Assembly (NCBI GenBank): GCA_051005875.1
Contig: JBPCIX010000056.1
Coordinates: 1-32,413, forward strand
Origin: JBPCIX01 sp051005875
Lineage (GTDB): Bacteria > Actinomycetota > CADDZG01 > JAHWKV01
Direction of reading: 5' to 3'
Length of the DNA: 32,413 nt
Positions 8,878 through 16,938 of this stretch are shown here, piece by piece. A program made the position numbers and the translations under genes. Positions within the stretch are counted from its first letter, which is position 1. Each line of letters begins with the position of its first letter. The notes beneath the pieces are model-generated. The model did no database searches. It was given only the letters and a program-made list of their open reading frames with translations, and had not been told where the DNA came from.

Positions 8878-9553
8878 CCGCGCGGCTTCTAAGGGACCTC
8901 AGGGCCTGGCACGCCGCGGCTTGTTCGGCTTCCTTTTTGGACTTCCCAGCGCCGGCACCCGCCAGTTCGTCGCCAAGATAGACCTCGGCATTAAAGCGCT
9001 TTGAGTGGTCCGGGCCGTTTCCTGTGACTCGATAACCGGGCACGATACCGGTCAAAGCAGCTGCCTCCTCTTGAAGGCTGGTCTTGAAGTCACGTTCAAT
9101 TCTCAGTTCCACTTGGTCTTTGATCAGCCCCTCAAATAGTTGTTTGACCACTGCCTGGGTCTGACCGATCCCCAGATCCAAGTACAGAGCGCCTATCAAC
9201 GCCTCGAGTCCGTCGGCCAAGATCGAACTCTTTTGCCTACCGTCTGAGGCTTCCTCGCCCTTGCCGAGTAGAAGTTGGTCGCCCAGACCGACCTGTTTCG
9301 CAACCTGGGCTAGAGCAAGCATGTTCACGGTTCCGGCCCGAAGTTTCGCCAGCCCTCCCTCGGCAAGATTTGGATAGGAAGCGAAAATCAAGTCGGTAAT
9401 AATTAATCCCAAGACTGCATCGCCCAGAAATTCCAATCTCTCGTTGTGTGGGCACCCGCCTTGCTCGAAGGCATACGAACGATGCGTCAGAGCAAGGCGC
9501 AATAGCTCCTGGTCTTTGAAGCGAACTCCCAGGGTGGATTCGAGCGAGAGAAT
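8870..9553 (-). CDS. rnc: Ribonuclease III, apparently with a non-standard ATT start
   Basis: RNase III cleaves double-stranded RNA in rRNA processing and mRNA turnover. The nuclease signature NERLEFLGDAVLGL is near the N-terminus, and a double-stranded RNA-binding domain fills the C-terminal third, ending in GKSKKEAEQAAACQAL. The first helix expected in the family (an LG-RFKDQELL-type segment before ALTHRSY) is encoded upstream of the first normal start, a TTG at 9502. From that region back to the in-frame rpmF stop at 9560-9562 there is no ATG, GTG or TTG. ATT at 9551-9553 gives a normal-length N-terminus and is used here; CTG at 9530-9532 is an alternative. Using TTG 9502 would delete helix 1. 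Confidence 0.93.
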   Translation of the reverse strand: MLSLESTLGVRFKDQELLRLALTHRSYAFEQGGCPHNERLEFLGDAVLGLIITDLIFASYPNLAEGGLAKLRAGTVNMLALAQVAKQVGLGDQLLLGKGEEASDGRQKSSILADGLEALIGALYLDLGIGQTQAVVKQLFEGLIKDQVELRIERDFKTSLQEEAAALTGIVPGYRVTGNGPDHSKRFNAEVYLGDELAGAGAGKSKKEAEQAAACQALRSLRSRADA

Positions 9554-9559
9554 TTGTTT

Positions 9560-9736
9560 CTACTCGATCTCAACCACTTCCCGCCCCGCATAAAAACCGC
9601 ACTTTCCGCAAACTCGATGAGGAGCCTTGGGAGCATGGCATTGCGGACACGTGGAATTGGCAGGCGGCGTAAGCTTCCACTGCGCCTTGCGGTGCCTTGT
9701 CGTGGATCTTGATTTCTTGCGCTTAGGTACAGGCAT
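9560..9736 (-). CDS. rpmF: 50S ribosomal protein L32 (zinc-binding form)
   Basis: This 58-residue protein starts MPVPKRKKSRS and has two zinc-ligand pairs, CPQC at 30-33 and CGKC at 43-46, marking the Zn-dependent (C+) L32 paralogue. The start is clear: AGGAG lies 5 nt before the ATG, and that ATG shares one base with the DUF177 stop (TAATG), so the two are translationally coupled. DUF177-rpmF is a widely conserved bacterial gene pair. Its TAG stop is in the same frame as rnc, which begins almost immediately after. Confidence 0.97.
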   Translation of the reverse strand: MPVPKRKKSRSTTRHRKAQWKLTPPANSTCPQCHAPKAPHRVCGKCGFYAGREVVEIE

Positions 9737-10257
9737 TAGTTCTCCTGGGTTTTCGGTAAGATGTCTTGGAGAGGCGCCCAGCGAAGGTCGGCGGGTTTTC
9801 TATCATGGCCGCAGTCCCCGGCATTCAGATCGGCTCCGCAGAGCGCGCACAAACCCAAGCAGTCGCTCTTGTGGAGTGGATTCATGGGCATGCCCAGCAC
9901 AATTACGTCTCTCAGCATCGGCTCAAGATTTATCTTCATTTCGTGGATTACATACCCTTCCGTGTCCGCAGCCCTCTCAGGATCAAAGTAAAACGTCTCG
10001 TCAACCTCGCGTTCAAGCCCCTGTTCAAAGTCAGCCAGACACCTGGAACAATTCAGATGGAGCCTGCCCCTTAACCGGCCGGAAATCGCGAGCCCCTCCT
10101 TCACGCTTGTGGCTTCCAGCGCTAAATCTACTGAATCGCCCTTTTCTACCCAGGCCAAAGGACCGCCCAGCCTCTCAAAGGCAACGCACGCCTGAATCTG
10201 CTTAGAGGCGCCGGGCTTCCCGGCTAAGTCCCCTATCTCCACCAAAATAGATTGCAT
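9736..10257 (-). CDS. DUF177 / YceD family protein
   Basis: This 173-residue protein of the YceD (DUF177) family is linked to large-subunit rRNA/L32 production, though its biochemical role is not settled. Visible are an NCSRCL pair (C70, C73) in the central strand region and a second cysteine cluster near the C-terminus (C133, C137, C140, C149), suggesting a zinc site. The conserved acidic DETFYFDPE segment lies around 86-94. It overlaps rpmF by one base. The 99-base gap upstream contains a candidate -10 (TATCAT, minus strand, 10320-10325), so this gene may start a subtranscript. Confidence 0.92.
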   Translation of the reverse strand: MQSILVEIGDLAGKPGASKQIQACVAFERLGGPLAWVEKGDSVDLALEATSVKEGLAISGRLRGRLHLNCSRCLADFEQGLEREVDETFYFDPERAADTEGYVIHEMKINLEPMLRDVIVLGMPMNPLHKSDCLGLCALCGADLNAGDCGHDRKPADLRWAPLQDILPKTQEN

Positions 10258-10319
10258 TTTGAAGGAAAGCCTCCTCCGGAGCAGCCTCGGCTCTTAAAAG
10301 CCAGTGAAATCCGATCCGT

Positions 10320-10325
10320 ATGATA
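10320..10325 (-). promoter_or_regulatory. Candidate -10 for DUF177-rpmF-rnc
   Basis: TATCAT on the minus strand lies about 62 bases before the DUF177 ATG, in the largest internal gap of the operon (10258-10356). The -35 match is poor, so this is only suggestive of an internal promoter for the ribosomal-protein part of the operon. Confidence 0.25.
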
Positions 10326-10356
10326 CCAAACGAAGCCCTCTCCCATATATTACCAG

Positions 10357-10896
10357 CTACGACCGCGAGATTTGGATATTCCCTGTGGTATCAGGCCCAC
10401 GATCGGCCGATTCGCCCGGTTCGTCTCCGGGCACACGCTGGCCGCCTGCATCGAGCCTCCCTTTCAGTGAGTCACGCCCCTTCGTCACTACGGCCAGCGT
10501 CTTATGGAGGACCACCTCAAAGCTGGCCAGACGTGAATCGACATAATCCTCGGCGCCTGCCCGAAGCTCACTCGCGCGATGCTCGGCCGCCTGGACGACC
10601 CTTTGGGCCTGTCGCTGCGCCGCCTGAATAATCTCCGTTTCGCTTACCAGGCGATCGCGCTCGGCCTCGGCATCGGCGACTATGCTGTCGGTTTGGCTTT
10701 GGATTTGGCGCATTAGGCTGTCGCGCTCGCTCATGACCTGCCGTGCGTGACCTAATTCTTCGGGAGCGCTGTGCCTGATTCGTTCAAGGCGTTCCAACAT
10801 CGACTCTTTGTCTATCATCGCCGCAGACGAAAAGCGCACGGTTTTGGCGTTGCGTACATCCTCGATGATGCCGTCTAGCTGTTCGATCATTTCCAC
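10357..10896 (-). CDS. sepIVA: DivIVA-family coiled-coil protein, likely SepIVA homologue
   Basis: This 179-residue, mostly helical protein has long charged coiled coil (about 45-140: ERDSLMRQIQSQTDSIV, then an AEAERDRLVSETEIIQ stretch) and a disordered Gly/Asp-rich tail. No enzymatic motif is present. The assignment rests on position: in mycobacteria the gene between coaD-side genes and the DUF177 gene encodes SepIVA (Rv2927c), a DivIVA-domain septation factor. The coiled-coil pattern also resembles ATP synthase b-subunit/DivIVA-like proteins. The start is GTG at 10896 with a GGAG-containing leader; ATG at 10890 would remove two residues. A role in septation or polar growth is inference from the family. 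Confidence 0.65.
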   Translation of the reverse strand: MEMIEQLDGIIEDVRNAKTVRFSSAAMIDKESMLERLERIRHSAPEELGHARQVMSERDSLMRQIQSQTDSIVADAEAERDRLVSETEIIQAAQRQAQRVVQAAEHRASELRAGAEDYVDSRLASFEVVLHKTLAVVTKGRDSLKGRLDAGGQRVPGDEPGESADRGPDTTGNIQISRS

Positions 10897-10905
10897 GGGT
10901 AAAGC

Positions 10906-11403
10906 CTACTCCCCTTCGTGGGGTGATCCGGACAATTTTGCCGAAAGAGCTGCCTTCACTGCTTCCGGAACCAGTCCGGCCACCTCCCCACCATGCCTGG
11001 CAACCTCTTTAATGAGACTTGAAGAAATGAAGCTCCATTTTGGATTGGTGACAACGAAAAGAGTGTCCACGGCTTCCAGCAGCCGCGCATTCATTTGCGC
11101 CATCTGGAGCTCATACTCCAGGTCGGAGGTCGCCCTCAGGCCTTTCACAATTACTTGAGCACCTCGTGACCGGGCCAGATCTACCAGAAGTCCCTCGTGT
11201 TCCTCGACCCGAACGTTATTGAGGTGGGAGAGCGAGTGCCTCATCAGTGCTACACGCTCGGCCGGATCAAATAATGGCTTTTTGGACGGGCTGTCTACCA
11301 CCGCGACCAGAATCTCGTCAAAGTGACGCCTTGCTCGCTCCACAACATCGACGTGGCCGTTGGTCGGGGGGTCAAACGATCCCGGGCAAATTGCGAGCGT
11401 CAT
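10906..11403 (-). CDS. coaD: Phosphopantetheine adenylyltransferase
   Basis: CoaD transfers AMP from ATP to 4'-phosphopantetheine in coenzyme A synthesis. This 165-residue protein has the nucleotidyltransferase T/HxGH signature as PGSFDPPTNGH (residues 7-17), the VKGLRATSDLEYE segment that binds pantetheine, and the C-terminal SFISSSLIKEVA signature (ISSS variant of the ISST motif). The length is normal. Its ATG overlaps the rsmD stop by one base (TAATG), showing translational coupling. Confidence 0.97.
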   Translation of the reverse strand: MTLAICPGSFDPPTNGHVDVVERARRHFDEILVAVVDSPSKKPLFDPAERVALMRHSLSHLNNVRVEEHEGLLVDLARSRGAQVIVKGLRATSDLEYELQMAQMNARLLEAVDTLFVVTNPKWSFISSSLIKEVARHGGEVAGLVPEAVKAALSAKLSGSPHEGE

Positions 11404-11957
11404 TAGTGACCATCCTTCATCTTCGTATACAGAAGAACGGAATCCCCGTAGCGTCGCTCAGCTTCAAGCTCTAGAGACTCGGGCAGATCGGGGGGGCCGA
11501 GGCGGCTGGAAACTTCAACCACGATCCGCGTTAAGCGATCAACAAAGCCACCTGCCACAAGGGATTCAAGCACGGTCGATGGTATTCCGATTTCGTACGG
11601 AGGGTCAATAAGCACGACATGGAACATTGTCTCTGCCCGCCGGGACACAAACTGCGCCGCGCTGGCTGAGACGACCTCGGCTTTGTCGTCAAGGCGCGTT
11701 GCTCTCAGATTGGTTTGGATCGATTCCACGGCCCGGGGGTTTTTGTCCACAAAAGTAGCGCCGGCGGCGCCCCTTGAAAGGGCCTCGATGCCAAGAGCAC
11801 CGGTTCCTGCATAAAGGTCCAGGACTTGAGCTTGTTCAACGAGGCGCCCCAGCCTTGAAAACAAGCCCTCCTTCAGCCGATCCGAGCTGGGCCTGATGTC
11901 TCGTCCAGTAGGAGCAACAAGTTTTCTGCCCTTGCAGAGTCCTGCGACAACCCTCAT
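11403..11957 (-). CDS. rsmD: 16S rRNA (guanine966-N2)-methyltransferase RsmD
   Basis: This SAM-dependent Rossmann methyltransferase modifies G966 of 16S rRNA. Visible are the family start MRVVAGLCKGRKL, the RPSSDRLKEGLFS segment, SAM-binding motif I VLDLYAGTGALGIEAL, an acidic motif II at FVDKN, and catalytic motif IV as DPPY. I chose the ATG at 11957 because homology starts there; a GTG at 11975 would add six residues. It is coupled to coaD by a one-base overlap and lies about 90 bases after recG. Confidence 0.94.
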   Translation of the reverse strand: MRVVAGLCKGRKLVAPTGRDIRPSSDRLKEGLFSRLGRLVEQAQVLDLYAGTGALGIEALSRGAAGATFVDKNPRAVESIQTNLRATRLDDKAEVVSASAAQFVSRRAETMFHVVLIDPPYEIGIPSTVLESLVAGGFVDRLTRIVVEVSSRLGPPDLPESLELEAERRYGDSVLLYTKMKDGH

Positions 11958-12047
11958 CGGAGCATCATCCAGCACCGGCTTGTAGGGGTGGCGACGGCCT
12001 CGAAGCGGTCGAAATGGATCGCCCGCTCTTCGGAAGCCGAAAGGGGG

Positions 12048-14207
12048 TCAAGATCTAAAGAGCCAGTCGAGGCGATCGGCGAAGCGACCCTCCATTTCGA
12101 GCCTCAATTGAGGATGCCGGGACAGGTCGGGGTCATCCTCTATGACACCGAAGGCCTCTTCGCGGGCGGCCTTCAGCAACTCAATGTCCTTGAGCAGCTG
12201 CGTTAGCTTGAGATCCGAAAAACCCGATTGGCGCCCGCCGAGGATCGTTCCCGTCCCGCGAAACTCCAGATCTTTATTGGCCAGCTCGAAACCATCGAGG
12301 GTTGATTCCATCACTTCAAGCCTGCGCCGGGACGGCAACTGTTCATCTTCGTCCTCCTCCGGCGCTGCCGCCAGCAGGAGGCAGGTGGAGCGGTGTTGCC
12401 CTCTTCCAATCCGGCCCCGCAATTGGTGCAACTGAGAAAGCCCAAACCTGTCGGCGTCCTCGATGAGCATGACTGTGGCGTTGGGCACATCAACACCCAC
12501 CTCGACGACAGTTGTTGAAATCAACACGTCTACCTCACCGCGCCGGAACCTTTCCATCACCAGTTCCTTTTGCGCAGGACGCATGGCCCCGTGCATCAAG
12601 CCCACCGTTAGATCGGGAAACACTTCAGTTTCAAGACGCAAAGCCTCGGCCTTGGCGGAGCGGACCTCGAGCTTGTCTGATTCCTCGATGAGCGGCGTGA
12701 TGACATATGCCTGACGGCCCTGCCTTACCTCACTTCGAACAAGATCGTAGGCCCGCTGCCTGCCCCCTTCGTCGATGACTTCTGTCTTGATAGGGGGTCT
12801 TCCCTTTGGAAGCTCGTCGAGAATGCTGACGTCGAGATCGCCGTAGAGAGTAAAGGCAAGCGTCCTTGGAATCGGCGTCGCAGTCATGATCAAAACGTCC
12901 GGAGCATCAGCTTGAGCTGCCGTCTTTTCTTTAAGGGCGACCCTTTGCCGCACTCCGAAGCGATGTTGCTCATCGACAACGGCCAGCCCGAGATTCGAGA
13001 ATTCGACCCCCTCCTGGATCAAGGCGTGGGTTCCGACGGCAATGTTTACCGATCCGTCGGCGATCTTCGAGAGCGCCTGGCGCCGATTGGCAGCCCCGAC
13101 GCCGCCGGTCAAAAGGGCCAGCGTGATCCCACCGAACAGTCCCATCTGGCCCGCTGCCTGAGCCCCACCCGCAAATCCCACAGATTCCAACAGGTTCATC
13201 ATGGTGATGAAGTGCTGGTTGGCCAGAACCTCCGTGGGAGCCATGATCGCTGCCTGGTATCCACCCTCAACGGCCACCAAAGCGGCGTAAACGGCAAGAA
13301 CGGTCTTGCCCGAACCAACTTCTCCTTGCAGTAGGCGATGCATTGGAATTGCCCGGGCCATGTCCGAGCACAATTCGCCGATCACGCGTTGCTGGGCGCC
13401 GGTTAAATCGAAGGGCAAGCTGCCGATGAACGAATCTGCCAACTTGTGAGCCGAAAACTGAATGCCGGGCGTGTCGCGCTCAATGCGGTGTTTGCGGTAT
13501 GCAAGTCCCAGTTGCAAAGTGAAAAGTTCGTCGAACACCAGGCGCCGCCGGGCCTGGAACTTCTGAGCCATCTCTTGCGGAAAATGATAATTCGCCATCG
13601 CGCTGCTTCGGGCGTCCAGCCGGTGCTTGTCTCTAATGGCCGGCGCAAGAGGGTCGGCCAGAGCGAACTTGTCTAGCGCAGACCGGATTATGCGGCGCAG
13701 CCAGGCAGTGTGAATATCTGCGGTTGCCGGGTACTGGGGGACAATCTTGATCGCCTCTCCGGGGTCCTTGATGACATCGACCAGGGGCGACGACATCTGG
13801 CGCTCCCCCCGAAACATCGTGACCTTGCCCTTGGCAGCGATAAGCGTTCCGGGGCTGAGCTGCTTTGCCCGCCATGGTTGGTTGAAGAAGGCAAGAGACA
13901 AAGATGAAGTGCCGTCGAAAACGGAAATCTTGACGGGGGCCCTGCGGTTGCGTGGATTGACGGCCTGCACCCGCTTCACTTCGCCGATGACGGTTACTTC
14001 GTCGCCGGCCTTTAGGTTTCGGATCGACTGTGTGTCGGAAAAATCAAGGTGCCGCCGCGGATAATGCTGCAAGAGATCCTGGACGGACCGAATTTGAAAT
14101 TTCGATCCGGCGAGAGTTTCAGCTTGCTTGGGCCCCACACCACTTAGTTCGGTAATAGGCACATGAAGGTGCGGAGGAGCATAGAGAAGGATTTCCCTGG
14201 AAGTCAC
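12048..14207 (-). CDS. recG: ATP-dependent DNA helicase RecG
   Basis: RecG remodels stalled replication forks and branched DNA. This 719-residue protein has the N-terminal wedge (OB-fold) domain, here from about 60 to 150 with EVTVIGEVKRV, then helicase motifs: Walker A GEVGSGKT at 295-302, DEQHRFGV at 412-419 (RecG form of DEAH), the TATPIPRTL motif, and QLRGRIGRG (motif VI) with the adjacent TRG-type C-terminal region. The start is GTG at 14207, 16 bases after the rpmB stop. rpmB-recG-rsmD-coaD order is common in Actinobacteria. Confidence 0.97.
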   Translation of the reverse strand: MTSREILLYAPPHLHVPITELSGVGPKQAETLAGSKFQIRSVQDLLQHYPRRHLDFSDTQSIRNLKAGDEVTVIGEVKRVQAVNPRNRRAPVKISVFDGTSSLSLAFFNQPWRAKQLSPGTLIAAKGKVTMFRGERQMSSPLVDVIKDPGEAIKIVPQYPATADIHTAWLRRIIRSALDKFALADPLAPAIRDKHRLDARSSAMANYHFPQEMAQKFQARRRLVFDELFTLQLGLAYRKHRIERDTPGIQFSAHKLADSFIGSLPFDLTGAQQRVIGELCSDMARAIPMHRLLQGEVGSGKTVLAVYAALVAVEGGYQAAIMAPTEVLANQHFITMMNLLESVGFAGGAQAAGQMGLFGGITLALLTGGVGAANRRQALSKIADGSVNIAVGTHALIQEGVEFSNLGLAVVDEQHRFGVRQRVALKEKTAAQADAPDVLIMTATPIPRTLAFTLYGDLDVSILDELPKGRPPIKTEVIDEGGRQRAYDLVRSEVRQGRQAYVITPLIEESDKLEVRSAKAEALRLETEVFPDLTVGLMHGAMRPAQKELVMERFRRGEVDVLISTTVVEVGVDVPNATVMLIEDADRFGLSQLHQLRGRIGRGQHRSTCLLLAAAPEEDEDEQLPSRRRLEVMESTLDGFELANKDLEFRGTGTILGGRQSGFSDLKLTQLLKDIELLKAAREEAFGVIEDDPDLSRHPQLRLEMEGRFADRLDWLFRS

Positions 14208-14223
14208 AGGAAAAGTTGAGAGG

Positions 14224-14415
14224 TTAGGCGGAGCGGGGAACTTTGTTGGCTTTTATGCAGCTTGTGCAGACTTTAAGCTTTTTGGGGGAGCCTTTTATTA
14301 CCGCCCTGACCGTCTGGATGTTGGGCGTCCAGCGCCGATTTGTGCGCCGGTGAGAGTGGCTGATTGATTTTCCGAACTGCGGAGACTTGCCGCAGACATC
14401 ACAAACTTTGGACAT
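14224..14415 (-). CDS. rpmB: 50S ribosomal protein L28 (zinc-binding form)
   Basis: This 63-residue L28 has the usual MSKVCDVCGKSPQFG start, the SHRRTNRRW(T)PN core and the C-terminal VCTSCIKA. The two CxxC pairs mark the zinc-binding (C+) form, like L32 in this operon. It is the first gene of the long minus-strand operon; a 113-base gap separates it from the divergent holin-family gene and must hold its promoter, though I do not see a strong match to consensus there. Confidence 0.97.
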   Translation of the reverse strand: MSKVCDVCGKSPQFGKSISHSHRRTNRRWTPNIQTVRAVIKGSPKKLKVCTSCIKANKVPRSA

Positions 14416-14528
14416 CGGCGAAGTATCTCACATATCGAGCTTGCTCCCATTGATCGAAAGTGCGAGGATTTCGTTTCCGGCACTAATAAAGACGTTTCCG
14501 CCATTAATAAGAAAGGGTAGAGTTTGGG

Positions 14529-14957
14529 ATGAAAATCAATGAGCCATTCGACCCCGCCAAACACGGCCCCTCCAATTTGAACAACGGTAATAGCCTTGGC
14601 GACCTTATCGTCGAGATAACCCAGGATCTGTCGCGGCTGGTTCGCAAAGAAATCGCGCTCGCTAAACAGGAAACAGCCGAGCTCATTCGCCCAAAATTAA
14701 TGGCTGCGGCTCTCATTGCGGCAGGCGTCGTTTGCGCACTGCTGCTGCTTCCCCTGATTTTGTTCACAATCATCGCGGTACTGGCCACTTTCATGCCCAC
14801 ATGGGCAGCGGCCCTCACGGTCACCCTTGTCACTGCGGCCGGCTGCGCAGGCCTGTTCATGCTGGCTAAGAGCAAACTTGCGGGTAAGCTTATGCCGGAG
14901 CGGACCATCCGCTCCCTCAAGGAGGACGTTGCATGGGCCAAACGCCTGAAGAAATAG
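14529..14957 (+). CDS. Putative Actinobacterial holin-X / phage holin family protein (envelope)
   Basis: This 142-residue protein has a soluble N-terminal helix (GDLIVEITQDLSRLVRKEIALAKQE split around 23-48), two predicted membrane helices (about 58-84 and 90-112) and a basic tail. This is the pattern of the chromosomal phage-holin-like family (Phage_holin_3_6), common in Actinobacteria next to DUF3618 genes. It need not be phage-derived; no other phage genes are near. Function is unknown, probably in the cell envelope. A TAGAGT hexamer ends 5 nt before the ATG and could be a -10; a TTTGGG run before the ATG is a weak ribosome binding site. Confidence 0.8.
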   Translation: MKINEPFDPAKHGPSNLNNGNSLGDLIVEITQDLSRLVRKEIALAKQETAELIRPKLMAAALIAAGVVCALLLLPLILFTIIAVLATFMPTWAAALTVTLVTAAGCAGLFMLAKSKLAGKLMPERTIRSLKEDVAWAKRLKK

Positions 14958-15127
14958 AAAAAGATATCGAGAAAACTCGCGACGCCCTTGGAGAAAAGGT
15001 TGACCATCTGGCCGGACAGGTCAAAGAGGGCGTAGAAGTCGCCCGGACCCAAGGGATAAAGGTAGCCGGGGCACTGGCGGCGGCGATCGCCGGCTTTCTA
15101 GCTATAAAGCGCTTTCGCAGGAGATAA
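14933..15127 (+). CDS. DUF3618 family small membrane protein
   Basis: This 64-residue protein begins with the DUF3618 signature, PEEIEKDIEKTRDALGEKVDHL, split here as PEEIEKDIEKTRDALG followed by EKVDHLAGQV, then has a single membrane helix (about 44-58) and a basic C-terminus KRFRRR. It overlaps the holin-family gene by 25 bases in another frame and has a strong ribosome binding site (GGAGG, 7 nt before the ATG) inside that gene. The pairing with a holin-family gene is common in Actinobacteria. The role is unknown. It is tail-to-tail with thiD with only 2 bases between stops. Confidence 0.87.
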   Translation: MGQTPEEIEKDIEKTRDALGEKVDHLAGQVKEGVEVARTQGIKVAGALAAAIAGFLAIKRFRRR

Positions 15128-15129
15128 CC

Positions 15130-15918
15130 TCATAGTTTCCAGGGCTGCTCGCCCGGCCAGGGGAATCCGTTTCGTAGCACCCAGTTGACAAAAGCCTTGG
15201 CCTGCATCACCGCGCTTGGAACATCCTGGCCAAGAGCCAGGCAGGCGGTTATTGCCGCTGAGAGCTTGCAGCCCGTGCCATGAGTGTGCTGCGAGTAAAT
15301 CCTTTGGCCGCCTAGATGGGTGATCTCGGATCCGTCGAACAAGACATCCGTTGGGTCTCCCGCTAAATGACCTCCCTTTATGAGGACGAACTGAGGCCCA
15401 AAGTCATATATCTGCCGGGCCGCACGATCCATGTCCTCGGGCGTCGATACATCAAATCCGGTCAAGGCCGAGGCTTCACTTAGGTTCGGAGTAACAACCA
15501 GAGCCAACGGAAACATCCATTTCACCATTACCCCAATAGCCTCGGGGTCCAGAAGCCTCTGGCCCGTCGTTGCGGCCACGACCGGGTCAACGACGACTTG
15601 ATCAAGCCCGAGTTCACCGAAGGCCTCGGCCACTTCCTCGATGGTTGCAGACGAAGCCAACATTCCCGTCTTAACGGCGCCTATCTTGGTATTCGTCGCA
15701 ACTTCGCGGATCTGCCGGCGAACGAAAGCCGGCGGAACCCGGTGAGTATCGGAAATCCCGCGAACGCTTTGGGCGGTAAGGGCAGTCACCGCACTTAGGC
15801 CGTCAACACCCAGGGCCATGAACGTCTTGAGGTCGGCTTGAATACCTGCTCCCCCGCTGGAATCAGACCCGGCAACCGTCAGAGCAACCGGAAGACTGCC
15901 TTCGCCTGCTTTGCTCAA
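15130..15918 (-). CDS. thiD: Hydroxymethylpyrimidine/phosphomethylpyrimidine kinase
   Basis: ThiD phosphorylates HMP and HMP-P for thiamine synthesis. This 262-residue ribokinase-fold enzyme shows VAGSDSSGGAGIQADLKTF near the N-terminus (substrate site), VVDPVVAATTGQ, TPNLSEASALTG, and the catalytic THGTGC loop with anion hole near the C-terminus. The start is TTG, overlapping the thiL stop by 4 bases (TTGA), so translation is coupled to thiL. Together the two supply late steps of thiamine diphosphate synthesis; other thi genes are not in the window. Confidence 0.95.
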   Translation of the reverse strand: MSKAGEGSLPVALTVAGSDSSGGAGIQADLKTFMALGVDGLSAVTALTAQSVRGISDTHRVPPAFVRRQIREVATNTKIGAVKTGMLASSATIEEVAEAFGELGLDQVVVDPVVAATTGQRLLDPEAIGVMVKWMFPLALVVTPNLSEASALTGFDVSTPEDMDRAARQIYDFGPQFVLIKGGHLAGDPTDVLFDGSEITHLGGQRIYSQHTHGTGCKLSAAITACLALGQDVPSAVMQAKAFVNWVLRNGFPWPGEQPWKL

Positions 15919-16889
15919 ACTCTAAAGTGGTCCCAGCCTGGGGTCTCCAGCGGCTCCTCGTCGCCTTCGATCAATAAAACCCTCCCGCGATCAGGCTCGA
16001 CAATCTCACCCACCTTTGTGATCGGGGTGCCCGTTTTTTCGGTAACCTCCGATGCCGCGGCCTCGAATCGGTCACCCGGTATCGTGAAACACAGCTCGTA
16101 GTCTTCGCCGCCGGACAAAGCCAGTTGGAGTTCGTGCCGGTCGAGGTCCAGCCCGCTCACGTCACATACCGGCAGCGCAGAGCTTTCGACGACCGCCCCC
16201 ACCGACGAAGCCTCGCAAATGTGACCGAGATCCGCAGCAAAGCCATCGGAGATATCGATCATGGCTGTCGGCAAATGGCGCCGTAGAATTTGCCCTTCCC
16301 TGACTCTCGGGACCGGACGCAGGTGCGCGAGAGTCAAATCCGGACGGTCCTTGGCGCCGGTTCTAAGCAGCCGCAGCCCTGCCGCGCTAGCGCCCAAGGT
16401 GCCGGTCACTCCGATGGCGTCACCCACCCGGGCTTTGCTGCGCTCGATAAATAGCCGCCCGGCCGGATTGCCTATTAGAGCGACCGAGATGACAAAGCAT
16501 TCACTTCGAGAAAGGTCCCCCCCTACGACGGCCATTTCGAACTCTTCGCAGCACTCCAGCATGCCACGATAGATTTCCTCGATCCACTCAACCTCCATAG
16601 CCGGCCTTAGCCCCAGCGATACAACTGCACGGCGGGGAACTCCGCCCATGGCGGCGATATCGCTGACGTTCACCGCGAGCGACTTGTAGCCAAGATCGCG
16701 GGGGCCCGTCAATTCAAGGTTGAAGTGGATGCCCTCAACCAAAAGGTCCGACGTCATAAAGATGGTCCCGGCGGGGGCACGCAGAACCGCGGCGTCGTCG
16801 CCGACCCAAACCTCGCCTTCGGCGGGTGGACCGAGTAGGCCTTTGAGGCGGGCAATCAGTCCGAACTCGCCGATCTCGGAAACGTTCAC
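15915..16889 (-). CDS. thiL: Thiamine-monophosphate kinase
   Basis: ThiL makes thiamine diphosphate from thiamine monophosphate and ATP. This 324-residue PurM-fold enzyme has GDDAAV at the N-terminal metal site, SDLLVEGIHF, NVSDIAAMGG, VGGDLSRS, the SDGFAADLGHI region, and LSGGEDYEL near the C-terminus. All expected acidic residues appear present. The start is GTG at 16889, with a perfect TATAAT 6 nt upstream, suggesting a leaderless mRNA. It is divergent from the RAM-domain gene. Confidence 0.96.
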   Translation of the reverse strand: MNVSEIGEFGLIARLKGLLGPPAEGEVWVGDDAAVLRAPAGTIFMTSDLLVEGIHFNLELTGPRDLGYKSLAVNVSDIAAMGGVPRRAVVSLGLRPAMEVEWIEEIYRGMLECCEEFEMAVVGGDLSRSECFVISVALIGNPAGRLFIERSKARVGDAIGVTGTLGASAAGLRLLRTGAKDRPDLTLAHLRPVPRVREGQILRRHLPTAMIDISDGFAADLGHICEASSVGAVVESSALPVCDVSGLDLDRHELQLALSGGEDYELCFTIPGDRFEAAASEVTEKTGTPITKVGEIVEPDRGRVLLIEGDEEPLETPGWDHFRV

Positions 16890-16895
16890 TTACAA

Positions 16896-16901
16896 ATTAT
16901 A
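16896..16901 (-). promoter_or_regulatory. -10 element of a likely leaderless thiL-thiD promoter
   Basis: On the minus strand a perfect TATAAT ends 6 nt before the thiL GTG at 16889. The predicted transcription start coincides with the start codon, and there is no ribosome binding site. The -35 region at 17-bp spacing reads GAGTTT, a weak match. No thiamine riboswitch could fit in such a short leader. Confidence 0.55.
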
Positions 16902-16938
16902 GGATTCACCTACGGATCAAACTCTCAAGGAGGCTTCG

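Noticed and set aside
14529..15127. Prophage remnant
   Set aside because: The holin-family/DUF3618 pair is a common chromosomal pair in Actinobacteria, and no other phage gene or attachment site is visible.
16890..16938. Thiamine (TPP) riboswitch before thiL
   Set aside because: The predicted leader is absent or a few bases long, and the gap is only 49 bp, too short for a TPP aptamer.
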